A stretch of DNA of 26,992 nucleotides from Pseudomonadota bacterium. GTDB taxonomy: Bacteria; Pseudomonadota; Gammaproteobacteria; Burkholderiales; Ferrovaceae. Of the stretch, positions 7,250 to 15,371 are shown in pieces (the first letter of the stretch is position 1; each line of letters opens with the position of its first letter). The stretch is taken from positions 1 to 26,992 of the forward strand of contig JAJZPY010000010.1 in NCBI GenBank assembly GCA_021811005.1. The letters run 5' to 3'. Under the pieces are notes generated by a model that was not told where the DNA came from, searched no databases, and saw nothing but the letters and a program-made list of their open reading frames with translations. The position numbers and the translations under genes were made by a program.

Positions 7250-8548
7250 TCAACGCTCCAGGCGATAGGCTGCCGAACGCGCATGCGCCACCAGGCCTTC
7301 GCATTCCGCCAGGGCCTGGGCCACTTCGCCCAGCGTGGCCGCACCTTCACGTGACACCTGGATGAGGCTGCTGCGCTTCTGGAAATCGTAAACCCCCAGC
7401 GGCGAAGCAAAACGCGCCGTGCGCCCGGTAGGCAGCACGTGGTTGGGTCCGGCACAGTAGTCGCCGAGCGCTTCCGAACTGTAGGGCCCGACAAACACGG
7501 CACCGGCATGACGGATCAGCGGCAGCCAGCGGTCGCCCTCGGCAACGGACAGCTCCAGGTGTTCAGGCGCGATCCGGTTGGCCAGCTCGCAGGCCTCTTC
7601 CATGTCGCGGACCTGAATGAGGGCGCCGCGCCCTTCCAGGGAAGCCTCGATGACGGCTCGCCGCGGCATGGTCTGGATCAGCCGCTGAATGGCGTCTTGC
7701 ACGCGGTCCAGGTAACCTGCATCAGGGCAGAGCAGGATGGATTGCGCCAGTTCGTCATGCTCCGCCTGGGAAAACAGGTCCATGGCCACCCATTCCGGCG
7801 GGGCACTGCCATCGGAAATCACCAGGATTTCGGACGGGCCGGCCACCATGTCGATGCCCACGACCCCGAACACGCGCCGTTTGGCCGCAGCCACATAAGC
7901 GTTGCCCGGTCCCACGATCTTGTCCACCGCTGGCACGGTGTCCGTACCATAGGCGAGCGCGGCAACCGCTTGCGCCCCCCCGACCGTAAAAACGCGCCGG
8001 GCACCCCCCAGGGCAGCGGCCGCCAGCACCAGTTCGTTGCGGACGCCGTCGGGCGTCGGCACCACGATCACGATTTCCCGGACTCCTGCCACGGCAGCCG
8101 GAATCGCATTCATGAGCACGGAAGAAGGATAGACCGCCTTGCCGCCCGGCACGTACAGACCCACCCGGTCCAGCGGAGTGACCTGCTGGCCGAGAACCGT
8201 GCCATCGGGTTCCGTGTAGGACCAGGATTCGCCTTTCTGCCGCTCGTGGAACAGACGGATGCGCCTTGCGGCCTCTTCAAGCGCCCGGCGCTGCCCCGGC
8301 GGCAACCCTTCCAGGGCCCGCTGCAATACGGATGGGGGCAGTTCCAGTTCGGCTGCCCGCTCCACCTGCAGCCGGTCAAAACGCCGGGTATATTCCAGCA
8401 GGGCCTCATCGCCGCGCGTCTTGACCGCTTCCACGATCTCCGCCACTGTCCGGTCAACAGCCGGATCCTGGGCCATTTCGAAAGCGGTCAGGCGATCGAG
8501 CGCCGACGCGAAACCGGCCTCCGCGGTGTTCATGCGGCGCAATTTCAT
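7250..8548 (-). CDS. hisD: Histidinol dehydrogenase (HisD)
   Basis: HisD carries out the last two oxidations from histidinol to histidine using NAD and zinc. The 432-residue product is full length. Family segments include RVGLYVPGGKAVYPSSVLMN, VDKIVGPGNAYVAAAK and MVAGPSEILVI. The zinc and substrate-binding site is seen in DLFSQAEHDELAQS, and the catalytic Glu-His pair in RIAPEHLEL. The start ATG at 8548 shares ATGA with the hisG stop and has a strong GGAGGG about six bases upstream. A large in-frame upstream extension exists but only shadows hisG. Confidence 0.97.
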   Translation of the reverse strand: MKLRRMNTAEAGFASALDRLTAFEMAQDPAVDRTVAEIVEAVKTRGDEALLEYTRRFDRLQVERAAELELPPSVLQRALEGLPPGQRRALEEAARRIRLFHERQKGESWSYTEPDGTVLGQQVTPLDRVGLYVPGGKAVYPSSVLMNAIPAAVAGVREIVIVVPTPDGVRNELVLAAAALGGARRVFTVGGAQAVAALAYGTDTVPAVDKIVGPGNAYVAAAKRRVFGVVGIDMVAGPSEILVISDGSAPPEWVAMDLFSQAEHDELAQSILLCPDAGYLDRVQDAIQRLIQTMPRRAVIEASLEGRGALIQVRDMEEACELANRIAPEHLELSVAEGDRWLPLIRHAGAVFVGPYSSEALGDYCAGPNHVLPTGRTARFASPLGVYDFQKRSSLIQVSREGAATLGEVAQALAECEGLVAHARSAAYRLER

Positions 8549-9222
8549 GGCGAACCCTCCAAACCCGAGGCAAAGGCGTCCACGATCGGCGCAATGCGCG
8601 ACCGGTTGAGTTTCCAGGCCGCCACGTTGACCACCAGCCGGGCGCTGATCTGGGCGATCTCCTCCACCGCTTCGAGATGATTGGCCTTGAGGGTGTTGCC
8701 GCTGCTGACCAGATCCACGATCACGTCCGCCAATCCGGTCAGCGGTGCGAGCTCCATGGAGCCGTAGAGCTTGATCAGGTCCACGTGCACCCCCTTTTCG
8801 GCAAAGTGGTTGCGCGCCGACTCGGCGTACTTGGTGGCCACCCGCAGCCGCGCCCCGCGACCGATGGCCCCTGCGTAATCGAACCCCTGGGGAACGGCCA
8901 CCATGAGCCGGCATTTCGCGATGCGCAGGTCAAGCGGCTGGTACAGGCCGCTGCCGCCATGTTCCATGAGCACGTCCTTGCCGGCAATACCGATGTCGGC
9001 AGCGCCATATTGCACGTAGGTGGGCACGTCGGACGCGCGCACGATCACGAGGCGGACGTCGGCACGATTGGTGGGCAATATGAGCTGGCGGGACGTTTCC
9101 GGGTCGGCGAGCGGCGTAACGCCGGCCCGCTGCAGCAACGGCAGCGTATCCTCGAAAATGCGCCCCTTGGACAGGGCGATCGTGACCCCGTCAAATGCGG
9201 GCATCCCCTCACCAGAATTCAT
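8545..9222 (-). CDS. hisG: ATP phosphoribosyltransferase, short form (HisG-S)
   Basis: HisG joins ATP and PRPP in the first step of histidine synthesis. At 225 residues this is the short form, which lacks the C-terminal regulatory domain and in known cases works only with HisZ, a histidyl-tRNA-synthetase-like partner; hisZ is not in the window. Visible family segments are IALSKGRIFEDTLPLL, ADIGIAGKDVLME, RVATKYAESARNHF, and the PRPP-loop region ADVIVDLVSSGNTLKAN. The ATG at 9222 shares ATGA with the murA stop; an internal ATG at codon 7 is an alternative. There is no room for a leader peptide or attenuator ahead of it. Confidence 0.96.
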   Translation of the reverse strand: MNSGEGMPAFDGVTIALSKGRIFEDTLPLLQRAGVTPLADPETSRQLILPTNRADVRLVIVRASDVPTYVQYGAADIGIAGKDVLMEHGGSGLYQPLDLRIAKCRLMVAVPQGFDYAGAIGRGARLRVATKYAESARNHFAEKGVHVDLIKLYGSMELAPLTGLADVIVDLVSSGNTLKANHLEAVEEIAQISARLVVNVAAWKLNRSRIAPIVDAFASGLEGSP

Positions 9223-10484
9223 TCCGCGTCTCCGTCCGAACGGCGATGAATGGCAGCTCCCAATCGGGAAAGCTTTTGCTCGATTCTTTCATATCCGCGA
9301 TCGAGATGGTAAATCCGGTCCACCACGGTTTCTCCCTGGGCGATCAGTCCGGCGATCACCAGGCTCGCCGAAGCACGCAGGTCGGTGGCCATGACCGTTG
9401 CCCCCTCGAGCTTCGAAACGCCCCGGATGATGGCCGCGTTGCCTTCGACTTCGATGTTGGCGCCGAGCCGTCGCAATTCCTGCACGTGCATGAAACGGTT
9501 TTCGAAAATGGTTTCCGTCACCACGGTCGTGCCCTGAGCCACGGCATTCATGGCCATGAACTGGGCCTGCATGTCCGTGGGAAACGCCGGATAGGGGGCC
9601 GTGCGCAAGCTCACCCCATGATTGGGGCCACGCATCCGTATCCGGATTTCGCCGTTCCCGCTTTCCACCACGGCGTTGGCTTCGCCGAGCTTGTCCAGAA
9701 CGGCATCCAGCGTGTCGGCCCGGGTCCCCACCAGACGAACGTTCCCGCCCGTGGCGGCGGCCGCCACCAGGAAAGTACCCGTTTCAATGCGGTCCGGCAT
9801 GACCCCGTACTGCGTTCCGCCCAGACGCGGCACGCCTTCGATCGTCACCACGTCGGAACCGTGACCGCGAATGCGAGCCCCCATGCCAATCAGGCATTCG
9901 GCCAGGTCCACCACTTCAGGTTCCCTGGCTGCGTTTTCCAGCACAGTGACGCCGTCAGCCAGCGTGGCCGCCATCATCAGGTTCTCGGTTCCCGTCACCG
10001 TCACGGTGTCCATGAAGATGCGCGCACCTTTGAGCCGGGCCGCCTCGGCCACGATATAGCCGTGGTCGATGTCGATGTGGGCGCCCATGGCCTGCAGGCC
10101 CTTGATGTGGAGGTCCACCGGACGCTCGCCGATGGCGCAGCCTCCCGGCAGCGATACCCGGGCATGGCCAAAGCGCGCCAGCAGGGGACCCAGCACCAGG
10201 ATGGAGGCGCGCATGGTCTTGACCAGGTCGTAGGACGCCACGGGATTGCCCACGGCCTCGGCACACAGCGTGACGCGATGGGTGGCGCGCTCGACCGCAA
10301 CGCCCATGCTGCCCAGCAGGCGCAGCAGCGTGCTCACGTCCCTGAGGTCGGGCACGTTGTCGAACACGACCGGCTGGTCGGTCAGGAGCCCCGCGCAGAG
10401 AATGGGCAGGGCCGCATTTTTGGCGCCCGAAACTTCAATTTCGCCGGCGAGGGGCTTCCCTCCCGCGATGACAAGCTGGTCCAC
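9219..10484 (-). CDS. murA: UDP-N-acetylglucosamine 1-carboxyvinyltransferase (MurA)
   Basis: MurA transfers enolpyruvate from PEP to UDP-GlcNAc, the first committed step of peptidoglycan synthesis. The 421-residue product is full length. K22 in SGAKNAALPI, the catalytic Cys116 in SLPGGCAIGERPVD and the conserved Arg in ATDLRASASLVIAG are all present. The Cys, not the Asp variant, is at the active site, which predicts fosfomycin sensitivity by family knowledge. The start is GTG at 10484, giving the family N-terminus MDQLVIAGG. It lies 15 bases behind the bolA-type gene and overlaps hisG by ATGA, which ties cell-wall and histidine genes together. Confidence 0.97.
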   Translation of the reverse strand: MDQLVIAGGKPLAGEIEVSGAKNAALPILCAGLLTDQPVVFDNVPDLRDVSTLLRLLGSMGVAVERATHRVTLCAEAVGNPVASYDLVKTMRASILVLGPLLARFGHARVSLPGGCAIGERPVDLHIKGLQAMGAHIDIDHGYIVAEAARLKGARIFMDTVTVTGTENLMMAATLADGVTVLENAAREPEVVDLAECLIGMGARIRGHGSDVVTIEGVPRLGGTQYGVMPDRIETGTFLVAAAATGGNVRLVGTRADTLDAVLDKLGEANAVVESGNGEIRIRMRGPNHGVSLRTAPYPAFPTDMQAQFMAMNAVAQGTTVVTETIFENRFMHVQELRRLGANIEVEGNAAIIRGVSKLEGATVMATDLRASASLVIAGLIAQGETVVDRIYHLDRGYERIEQKLSRLGAAIHRRSDGDAE

Positions 10485-10499
10485 TTTGGGAAATACCGG

Positions 10500-10745
10500 T
10501 CAGTGGCCGCCAAGAGCAGCCCACTGCTCCGGGGTCAGCGTGCGCATGGAAAGCGCGTGAATTTCTTCGCGCATGCGGTCACCCAGCGCGCTGTAAACGA
10601 GCTGATGCTGGGCAACGCGGCTTTTCCCGGCAAAAAGGCGGCTGACGATAATGGCTTCGAAATGATGCCCGTCCCCGCTCACTTCCACGCGTTCGCAGGG
10701 CAGGCCGGCTTCGATGTACTGTTTGATGTCCTGGGGCAATACCAT
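10500..10745 (-). CDS. BolA-family protein (IbaG-like)
   Basis: A BolA/IbaG-type protein, a small cytoplasmic fold that binds iron-sulfur clusters together with monothiol glutaredoxins. With the ATG at 10745 the product is 81 residues, typical of the short IbaG branch rather than the roughly 105-residue BolA. Visible features are DIKQYIEAGLP, the variable loop VSGDGHHFEAIIVS and the conserved RVAQHQLVYSALGDRM, which includes the His used in cluster binding by relatives. The frame is open far upstream over the ABC permease gene, but only this C-terminal part resembles the family. Its place directly before murA is conserved in proteobacteria. Confidence 0.93.
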   Translation of the reverse strand: MVLPQDIKQYIEAGLPCERVEVSGDGHHFEAIIVSRLFAGKSRVAQHQLVYSALGDRMREEIHALSMRTLTPEQWAALGGH

Positions 10746-10771
10746 GTTGGATTCCGTCTGATGTCCCGGCT

Positions 10772-11527
10772 TCAGGTTCGCAAGCGCCATCCTTTGCGCA
10801 ACAAGGCCAGGGTCGTCCATGATAAAGCGAAACAGGTGCCCCCGACAATCGACAGGGATTGCCACGGGGAGACGTCGCCGCTCCCGAGAAAGCCGTAGCG
10901 GAAGCCGTCGATGGCATAGAAGAAAGGGTTGAAGCGGGACAGTCCGGCCCAGAACGACGGAAGGGAATGCAGTGTGTAGAAGGCCCCGGAAAGGAAAGTC
11001 AGGGGCAGGATGACAAAATTTTGCCAGACCGCCATCTGGTCGAATTTTTCTGCCCAAATGCCCGCCAGAACTCCCAGGGTTCCCGACAGCACCGTCGCCA
11101 GCAAGCCAAAAACCACGGCCCACAAGGGCTCGCGCACAGGAATCTCGACAAATGCCCAGGCCGCCAGGAACACCACCAGACCGACCAGCACACCGCGCAC
11201 CATGGAAGCCAGCACATAGGCTCCATAAAACTCGCCGGGGGACAGGGGCGCGAGCAGGACAAAAACGATGTTGCCGGTCACCTTGGACTGCACCAGGCTT
11301 GAGGAGCTGTTGGCAAAAGCATTCTGCAGCATCGACATCATCACGAGGCCCGGAATGAGAAAAGCCGCATAGGACACGCCCGGATAGATTTCCGCATGAT
11401 CTGCCATGACCTGGGCAAACACCAGCAGATACAGCAAGGTGGAAACCAGGGGGGCCAGGACGGTCTGGAAGGACACTTTCCAGAAGCGCAGCACTTCCTT
11501 GAAAAAGAGGGTCCGGAATCCGTGCAT
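10772..11527 (-). CDS. ABC-2 type transporter permease (YadH-like)
   Basis: Inner-membrane permease of an ABC-2 type exporter; 251 residues with six predicted hydrophobic segments. Family signs are the N-terminal LFFKEVLRFWKVSFQTVLAP, the FLIPGLVMMSMLQNAF segment and, late in the protein, LPLTFLSGAFYTLHSLP and FNPFFYAIDGFRYG, which match the ABC2 signature region. It starts three bases behind its ATPase, so the two form one transporter. The substrate is unknown. Association of this pair with mla and murA genes recurs in betaproteobacteria, which suggests, without proving, an envelope role. Confidence 0.92.
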   Translation of the reverse strand: MHGFRTLFFKEVLRFWKVSFQTVLAPLVSTLLYLLVFAQVMADHAEIYPGVSYAAFLIPGLVMMSMLQNAFANSSSSLVQSKVTGNIVFVLLAPLSPGEFYGAYVLASMVRGVLVGLVVFLAAWAFVEIPVREPLWAVVFGLLATVLSGTLGVLAGIWAEKFDQMAVWQNFVILPLTFLSGAFYTLHSLPSFWAGLSRFNPFFYAIDGFRYGFLGSGDVSPWQSLSIVGGTCFALSWTTLALLRKGWRLRT

Positions 11528-11530
11528 GGC

Positions 11531-12271
11531 TTACGGCTCGGCAAGCTCGCCCTCGTCCTGCATGAGGGCCACGAACACGTCTTCCAGCTTTCCGGAGGTG
11601 CTCGACTGAAGGAGATTTTCCGTGGTGTCGTCAGCCACGATCTGGCCTTGCCGCAAAATCGCCACGCGCCGGCAAAGGGTTTCCGCCTCTTCCAGGTAGT
11701 GCGTCGTCAGCAGGATGGTGTGCCCTTCGCGATTGAGCCGCTGGATGAACTTCCACAGGCTTTGGCGCAGCGCCACGTCGACTCCCGCCGTGGGTTCGTC
11801 CAGCACGATCACGGGAGGACGGTGCACCAGCGCCTGGGCAATCAGCACCCGTCGCTTCATTCCGCCGGAGAGCGCGCGCATGTTGGCTTCGGCCTTGTCC
11901 GAAAGCTGCAGGTTGTGCAGCAGGTCGTCGATCCACTCGTCATTTTTGCGCAGGCCGAAGTAGCCCGACTGGATTTCCAGGGTTTCGCGCACCGTGAAGA
12001 ACGGGTCGAACACCAGCTCCTGGGGCACCACTCCGAGGCTGCGGCGTGCCTGCCGGTAATCCCGTACCACGTCATGCCCCATGACCTTGAGAATGCCGCC
12101 ATCGGGCCTGGACAGACCGGAGAGCAGGTTGATGAGGGTGGTCTTGCCCGCCCCGTTGGGGCCGAGCAGCGCGAAAAAGTCGCCCGAATCCACCGTGAGA
12201 TCAACGGCCTTGAGTGCGTGCAGCGAACCGTAATGCTTGTCCGCACCGCGAATTTCAATGGCTGGAACCAT
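11531..12271 (-). CDS. ABC transporter ATP-binding protein (YadG-like)
   Basis: ATPase of the adjacent ABC-2 exporter. With the ATG at 12271 it has 246 residues. Walker A is GPNGAGKTTL, the signature is LSGGMKRRVLIAQAL, Walker B is VIVLDEPTAGVD, and the switch His is in LLTTHYLEEAE. The product is shorter than YadG (about 308 residues) because it ends soon after the core domain. Upstream starts in the same frame lie inside mlaB and add no family-like sequence. The ribosome binding site is poor, and the 22-base gap after mlaB suggests it is carried on the mla transcript. Confidence 0.92.
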   Translation of the reverse strand: MVPAIEIRGADKHYGSLHALKAVDLTVDSGDFFALLGPNGAGKTTLINLLSGLSRPDGGILKVMGHDVVRDYRQARRSLGVVPQELVFDPFFTVRETLEIQSGYFGLRKNDEWIDDLLHNLQLSDKAEANMRALSGGMKRRVLIAQALVHRPPVIVLDEPTAGVDVALRQSLWKFIQRLNREGHTILLTTHYLEEAETLCRRVAILRQGQIVADDTTENLLQSSTSGKLEDVFVALMQDEGELAEP

Positions 12272-12293
12272 GGGGGATAGGGCCGCGCTCCGC

Positions 12294-12587
12294 TCAGGCC
12301 GGGACCGGATGATGGTCGAGGAGAAAAGCCACGCCGTACAGTTCGGCCAGCACGCGCAGGTTGTCCGGAACGTTGGCAAACGTCACCGTCCTGCCCGCTG
12401 CTTCGGCCACGCGCCGCCACTGCATCATGAGCGCCAGGGCAGAAGAGTCGATGTCGGTGGTCCGGGAAAAATCAATGACCAGATCCGCCTTGCCCACCGC
12501 GCCATTCGTTTGCCGCAGGACTTCATGAACGGTATCCATGACCAGCGGCCCGCTCAGCACCAGCCCCTCGCCCGCTGTTCCGTTCAT
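12294..12587 (-). CDS. mlaB: STAS-domain protein MlaB
   Basis: MlaB is the small cytoplasmic STAS protein that binds MlaF and stabilises the MlaFEDB lipid transporter. The 97-residue product consists only of a STAS domain: LVIDFSRTTDIDSSALALMMQW matches the central strand, loop and helix (the DxxS..A element), followed by VTFANVPDNLRVLAELYGV. The ATG shares ATGA with the mlaC stop, and its place at the end of mlaFEDC supports the assignment over other STAS proteins such as anti-sigma antagonists. Confidence 0.92.
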   Translation of the reverse strand: MNGTAGEGLVLSGPLVMDTVHEVLRQTNGAVGKADLVIDFSRTTDIDSSALALMMQWRRVAEAAGRTVTFANVPDNLRVLAELYGVAFLLDHHPVPA

Positions 12588-13219
12588 TTCTTTTCTGCCG
12601 CCCGGCTCTTTTCCTCGAGCGCCTTGATCAGCCCATCCACGCCGCTGCGCCGCACGATGTCGGTGAATTCGCTGCGATAGTTGGTCACCAGGCTCACGCC
12701 ATCCACCCGGATGTCGTAAACCTTCCAGTCGTCATTGGCCTTTTCCATGCTGTAGTCGATGGGGATGGACTGTCCACCCGAAGGCACGATGAGGGTATGG
12801 ACCACGGCCTCCGCATCGCCCGGCTGGGCATCCGTGCCCTTGATCTGCACCACCTGGTCCTTGTACTGGGAAAGGGAGCTGGCATAGGTCCGCACCAGCA
12901 GATCCCTGAATCCGCCCACCAACTGCTTTTGCTGTTCCGGTGCGGCCTGGCGCCAGTTGCGCCCCACGGCCAGACGCGTCATGCGCTCAAAGTCGAAATG
13001 CGGCAGGACTTTCTGATCGATCAGCTTGTAGGCGCTGGTACGGTCACCCGACTGGATGGCCTTGTCGGCCTTGACGGCCGCAATGACTTCGTCCGCCGTC
13101 TTGCGAATCACCGCGTCCGGTCCGGCCACCGCGGAAGCCTGGGCCCAAAGTCCGGTCAGCAACAGAAGCCCTGCCATGCCCGCCCGAACCATTTTCATGC
13201 CATTTTCCATGCCTTTCAT
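12584..13219 (-). CDS. mlaC: Periplasmic phospholipid-binding protein MlaC
   Basis: MlaC shuttles phospholipids through the periplasm between the outer-membrane MlaA complex and MlaFEDB. The 211-residue product has a signal peptide (positive start, hydrophobic stretch LLLLTGLW, likely cleavage after ASAVA around residue 32). The mature part shows family segments KVLPHFDFERMTRLAVGRNWRQ, DLLVRTYASSLSQY, and WKVYDIRVDGVSLVTNYRSEF. The ATG at 13219 shares ATGA with the mlaD stop; ATGs at codons 5 and 8 are alternatives. In several relatives mlaA (vacJ) sits between mlaD and mlaC; it is not here. Confidence 0.95.
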   Translation of the reverse strand: MKGMENGMKMVRAGMAGLLLLTGLWAQASAVAGPDAVIRKTADEVIAAVKADKAIQSGDRTSAYKLIDQKVLPHFDFERMTRLAVGRNWRQAAPEQQKQLVGGFRDLLVRTYASSLSQYKDQVVQIKGTDAQPGDAEAVVHTLIVPSGGQSIPIDYSMEKANDDWKVYDIRVDGVSLVTNYRSEFTDIVRRSGVDGLIKALEEKSRAAEKK

Positions 13220-13698
13220 TTTTGCCCCCCCTGGCTTGCGCCGCCTTCCTGCGCCTTGCTGAACAGGAACTGGCCAATCAGCCGCTCCAGCACCATGGCG
13301 CCTTGCGTCAGCTTGATTTCATCCCCGTTCTTGAGCATTTTTTCGTCGCCTCCGGCATCCAGGCCGATGTACTGTTCCCCGAGAATTCCGGAAGTCAGGA
13401 CCGAGGCCGAAGTGTCTTTGGGAAACTGGTATTGCGAGTCAATGGCCAGGGACACTTCGGCGTTGTAATGCGCGGGGTCAAACTGCACGGACTTGACCCG
13501 CCCCACCAGAACCCCGGCACTGCGAACCGGCGCACGTTCCTTGAGCTGGCCGATGTTGTCAAAATGCGCCACCACCGTGTAGGTCGTGCCCGATCCTCCA
13601 GCCGTCAGGTTGCCCACCTTGAACGCCAGCATCAAAAACGAGAAAAACCCCAGCAGGACGAAAATCCCGACCCAAAGATTGAGAGTGCTGCGTTCCAT
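13216..13698 (-). CDS. mlaD: MCE-domain lipid-transport protein MlaD
   Basis: MlaD is the membrane-anchored MCE protein that forms a hexameric ring on the MlaFE core and receives or delivers lipids. It has one N-terminal membrane helix (NLWVGIFVLLGFFSFLMLAF) and one MCE domain (about residues 35-120), with VRSAGVLVGRVKSV and TSGILGEQYIGLD. I chose the ATG at 13698, which overlaps the mlaE stop as TGATG and has AAAGGA eight bases upstream; an ATG three codons earlier (13707) touches that ribosome binding site and is less likely. The product is 160 residues, slightly shorter than E. coli MlaD. Confidence 0.95.
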   Translation of the reverse strand: MERSTLNLWVGIFVLLGFFSFLMLAFKVGNLTAGGSGTTYTVVAHFDNIGQLKERAPVRSAGVLVGRVKSVQFDPAHYNAEVSLAIDSQYQFPKDTSASVLTSGILGEQYIGLDAGGDEKMLKNGDEIKLTQGAMVLERLIGQFLFSKAQEGGASQGGQK

Positions 13699-14498
13699 CA
13701 ATTCCATCCTTTCAGCATAAATGCCGTCATGACCAGATCCAGCGCCAGAATTGCCAGCGACGAGCTCACCACGGTGCGCGTGGTGGCGCCCGACACCCCT
13801 TCGGCCGTAGGTGGCGCTTCATACCCTTCGAACGTGGCAATCGCGGATATGGCAATCCCGAACACCACGCTTTTGATGATTCCGTTGACGATGTCATGGC
13901 GAAAATCCACGGCTGCCTGCATCTGCGACCAGAATGCCCCGTCGTCCACGCCGATCACCACCACCGACACCAGAAAGCCGCCGATGATCCCCATGGCGCT
14001 GAACAGCATGGCCAGCACCGGCATGGAAAATACACCACCCCAGAAACGCGGCGCCACCACGCGCGAAATCGGGCTGACCGCCATCATTTCCATCGCGGAG
14101 AGCTGTTCGGTCGCCTTCATCAGGCCGATTTCGGCGGTGATGGCGGAACCGGCACGGCTGGCAAACAGCAAGGCCGAGACCACGGGCCCCAGCTCGCGCA
14201 CCAGCGACAGGGCCACCAGCACCCCCACGCTCTGTTCCGATCCGTAATTCTGCAAGGTTTCGTGTCCCTGCAGCCCCAGCACCATGCCGACAAACAGGCC
14301 CGACACCAGGATGATGATCAGCGACTGCACGCCGGCATAGAAGATTTCCCGGATGACCAGCCCGAAACGGCGGAAACTGGTGGCGGATTGCGCCAGCGTC
14401 AGCCCCAGGAACGCGACCGTGGCCCCAACCCGCTCCACGATTCGCAGTGTCCGTTCGCCGACCAGTCGAATGCCGCGCAATGTTGCGTCCATAGGCAT
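13698..14498 (-). CDS. mlaE: Lipid ABC transporter permease MlaE
   Basis: MlaE is the inner-membrane permease of the MlaFEDB complex that moves phospholipids to keep the outer membrane asymmetric. The 266-residue product is the usual length with five to six hydrophobic segments. Diagnostic segments are GLFVGMVLGLQGHETLQNYG, LVRELGPVVSALLFASRAGS, TAEIGLMKATEQLSAMEMM and the C-terminal FEGYEAPPTAEGVSGATT. The ATG at 14498 has a GGGGG-containing ribosome binding site about eight bases upstream, inside the last codons of mlaF, and lies four bases after the mlaF stop. Confidence 0.96.
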   Translation of the reverse strand: MPMDATLRGIRLVGERTLRIVERVGATVAFLGLTLAQSATSFRRFGLVIREIFYAGVQSLIIILVSGLFVGMVLGLQGHETLQNYGSEQSVGVLVALSLVRELGPVVSALLFASRAGSAITAEIGLMKATEQLSAMEMMAVSPISRVVAPRFWGGVFSMPVLAMLFSAMGIIGGFLVSVVVIGVDDGAFWSQMQAAVDFRHDIVNGIIKSVVFGIAISAIATFEGYEAPPTAEGVSGATTRTVVSSSLAILALDLVMTAFMLKGWN

Positions 14499-14502
14499 GG
14501 CG

Positions 14503-15303
14503 TCAGCCCCCTCTCAGGCCAAGATCGTTCTGGATGGTTTGAGCCGGGTAGTGGAACGGCAGCGGCCCGTCCACCTCACCCCAGACAAACTGGTGCACGA
14601 AAGGAAGGTGGGAGGCCCGGATTTCATCCGGCGTTCCCTGGGCAACAATGACTCCCTCCGAAACGAAGTATACGTAATCGACAATTTTCAAGGACTCCTG
14701 CACATCGTGGGTCACCAGCACCGAAGTCGCACCGAGCACGTCGTTGAGACGGCGAATGAGCTGGCCGATCACGCCAAGCGAAATGGGATCCAGGCCGGCG
14801 AAAGGTTCATCGTAGAGAATCAGCTCGGGATCGAGCGCCGTGGCGCGGGCCAGGGCCACCCGCCGCGCCATGCCGCCGGACAGCTCGGAAGGCATGAGCG
14901 ACTGCACGCCGCGCAACCCCACGGCATTGAGCTTCATGAGGGTCAGGTCGCGAATCACGCTTTCGGGCAAATCCGTGTGCTCGCGCATCTGGAATGCCAC
15001 GTTGTCATAAACCGAAAGGTCGGTAAACAGGGCGCCAAACTGGAACAGCATGCCCAGCCGCCGGCGCAAGGCGTAAAGGTCGCGCTGGCCAATGTGATTG
15101 AGCTCGTACCCAGCCACCTTCACGGAGCCTTCGCGCGCGCGCAGCTGGCCGCCAATCAGGCGCAGGAGCGTGGTCTTTCCGCAACCGCTCAAGCCCATGA
15201 TGGCCACCAGACTGCCTTTGGGCACCGCCAGGTTGATGCCCTTGAGCACCAGCCGGTCGTTGTAGCCAAAGTTCAGATCGGAAATTTCTACCAGATTTGT
15301 CAC
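14503..15303 (-). CDS. mlaF: Lipid ABC transporter ATPase MlaF
   Basis: MlaF powers the MlaFEDB phospholipid transporter at the inner membrane. The 266-residue product has Walker A GLSGCGKTT (about residues 37-45), FQFGALFTDLSVYDNVAF, the signature LSGGMARR, Walker B LILYDEPFAGLDP and the switch His in VLVTHDVQESL. The C-terminal part includes DGPLPFHYPA, matching the MlaF tail that contacts MlaB in relatives. The start is GTG at 15303; no other start lies in frame upstream and the ribosome binding site is weak. It leads the mla genes, 68 bases behind the antiporter gene, where a possible promoter is seen. Confidence 0.96.
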   Translation of the reverse strand: MTNLVEISDLNFGYNDRLVLKGINLAVPKGSLVAIMGLSGCGKTTLLRLIGGQLRAREGSVKVAGYELNHIGQRDLYALRRRLGMLFQFGALFTDLSVYDNVAFQMREHTDLPESVIRDLTLMKLNAVGLRGVQSLMPSELSGGMARRVALARATALDPELILYDEPFAGLDPISLGVIGQLIRRLNDVLGATSVLVTHDVQESLKIVDYVYFVSEGVIVAQGTPDEIRASHLPFVHQFVWGEVDGPLPFHYPAQTIQNDLGLRGG

Positions 15304-15339
15304 GCTGCCGACACAAACATTTCGGGATGGAAACGCGCT

Positions 15340-15369
15340 ATGTTAAACCACCCGGGCGCGGCTTACCAA
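15340..15369 (-). promoter_or_regulatory. Possible promoter for the mla run
   Basis: On the minus strand, TTGGTA (15369-15364) is followed after 18 bases by TAACAT (15345-15340). Each matches the sigma-70 consensus at four of six positions. It sits in the only sizeable gap ahead of mlaF and would give a leader of about 30 bases. This is a weak match picked by eye. Confidence 0.3.
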
Positions 15370-15371
15370 TC

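Noticed and set aside
7250..8914. A 554-codon version of hisD extending into hisG
   Set aside because: The extra N-terminal part is an out-of-frame reading of hisG, rich in Gly and Arg. The ATG at 8548 has a strong ribosome binding site and gives the normal HisD length.
9219..9240. Histidine leader peptide or attenuator before hisG
   Set aside because: hisG starts inside the murA stop codon, so there is no leader region, and no run of His codons is seen.
9195..10898. A 567-codon open frame on the plus strand across murA and the bolA-type gene
   Set aside because: It is antisense to well-identified genes, has low-complexity His/Arg/Gly-rich composition and no recognisable motif. Long antisense frames are expected in GC-rich coding DNA.
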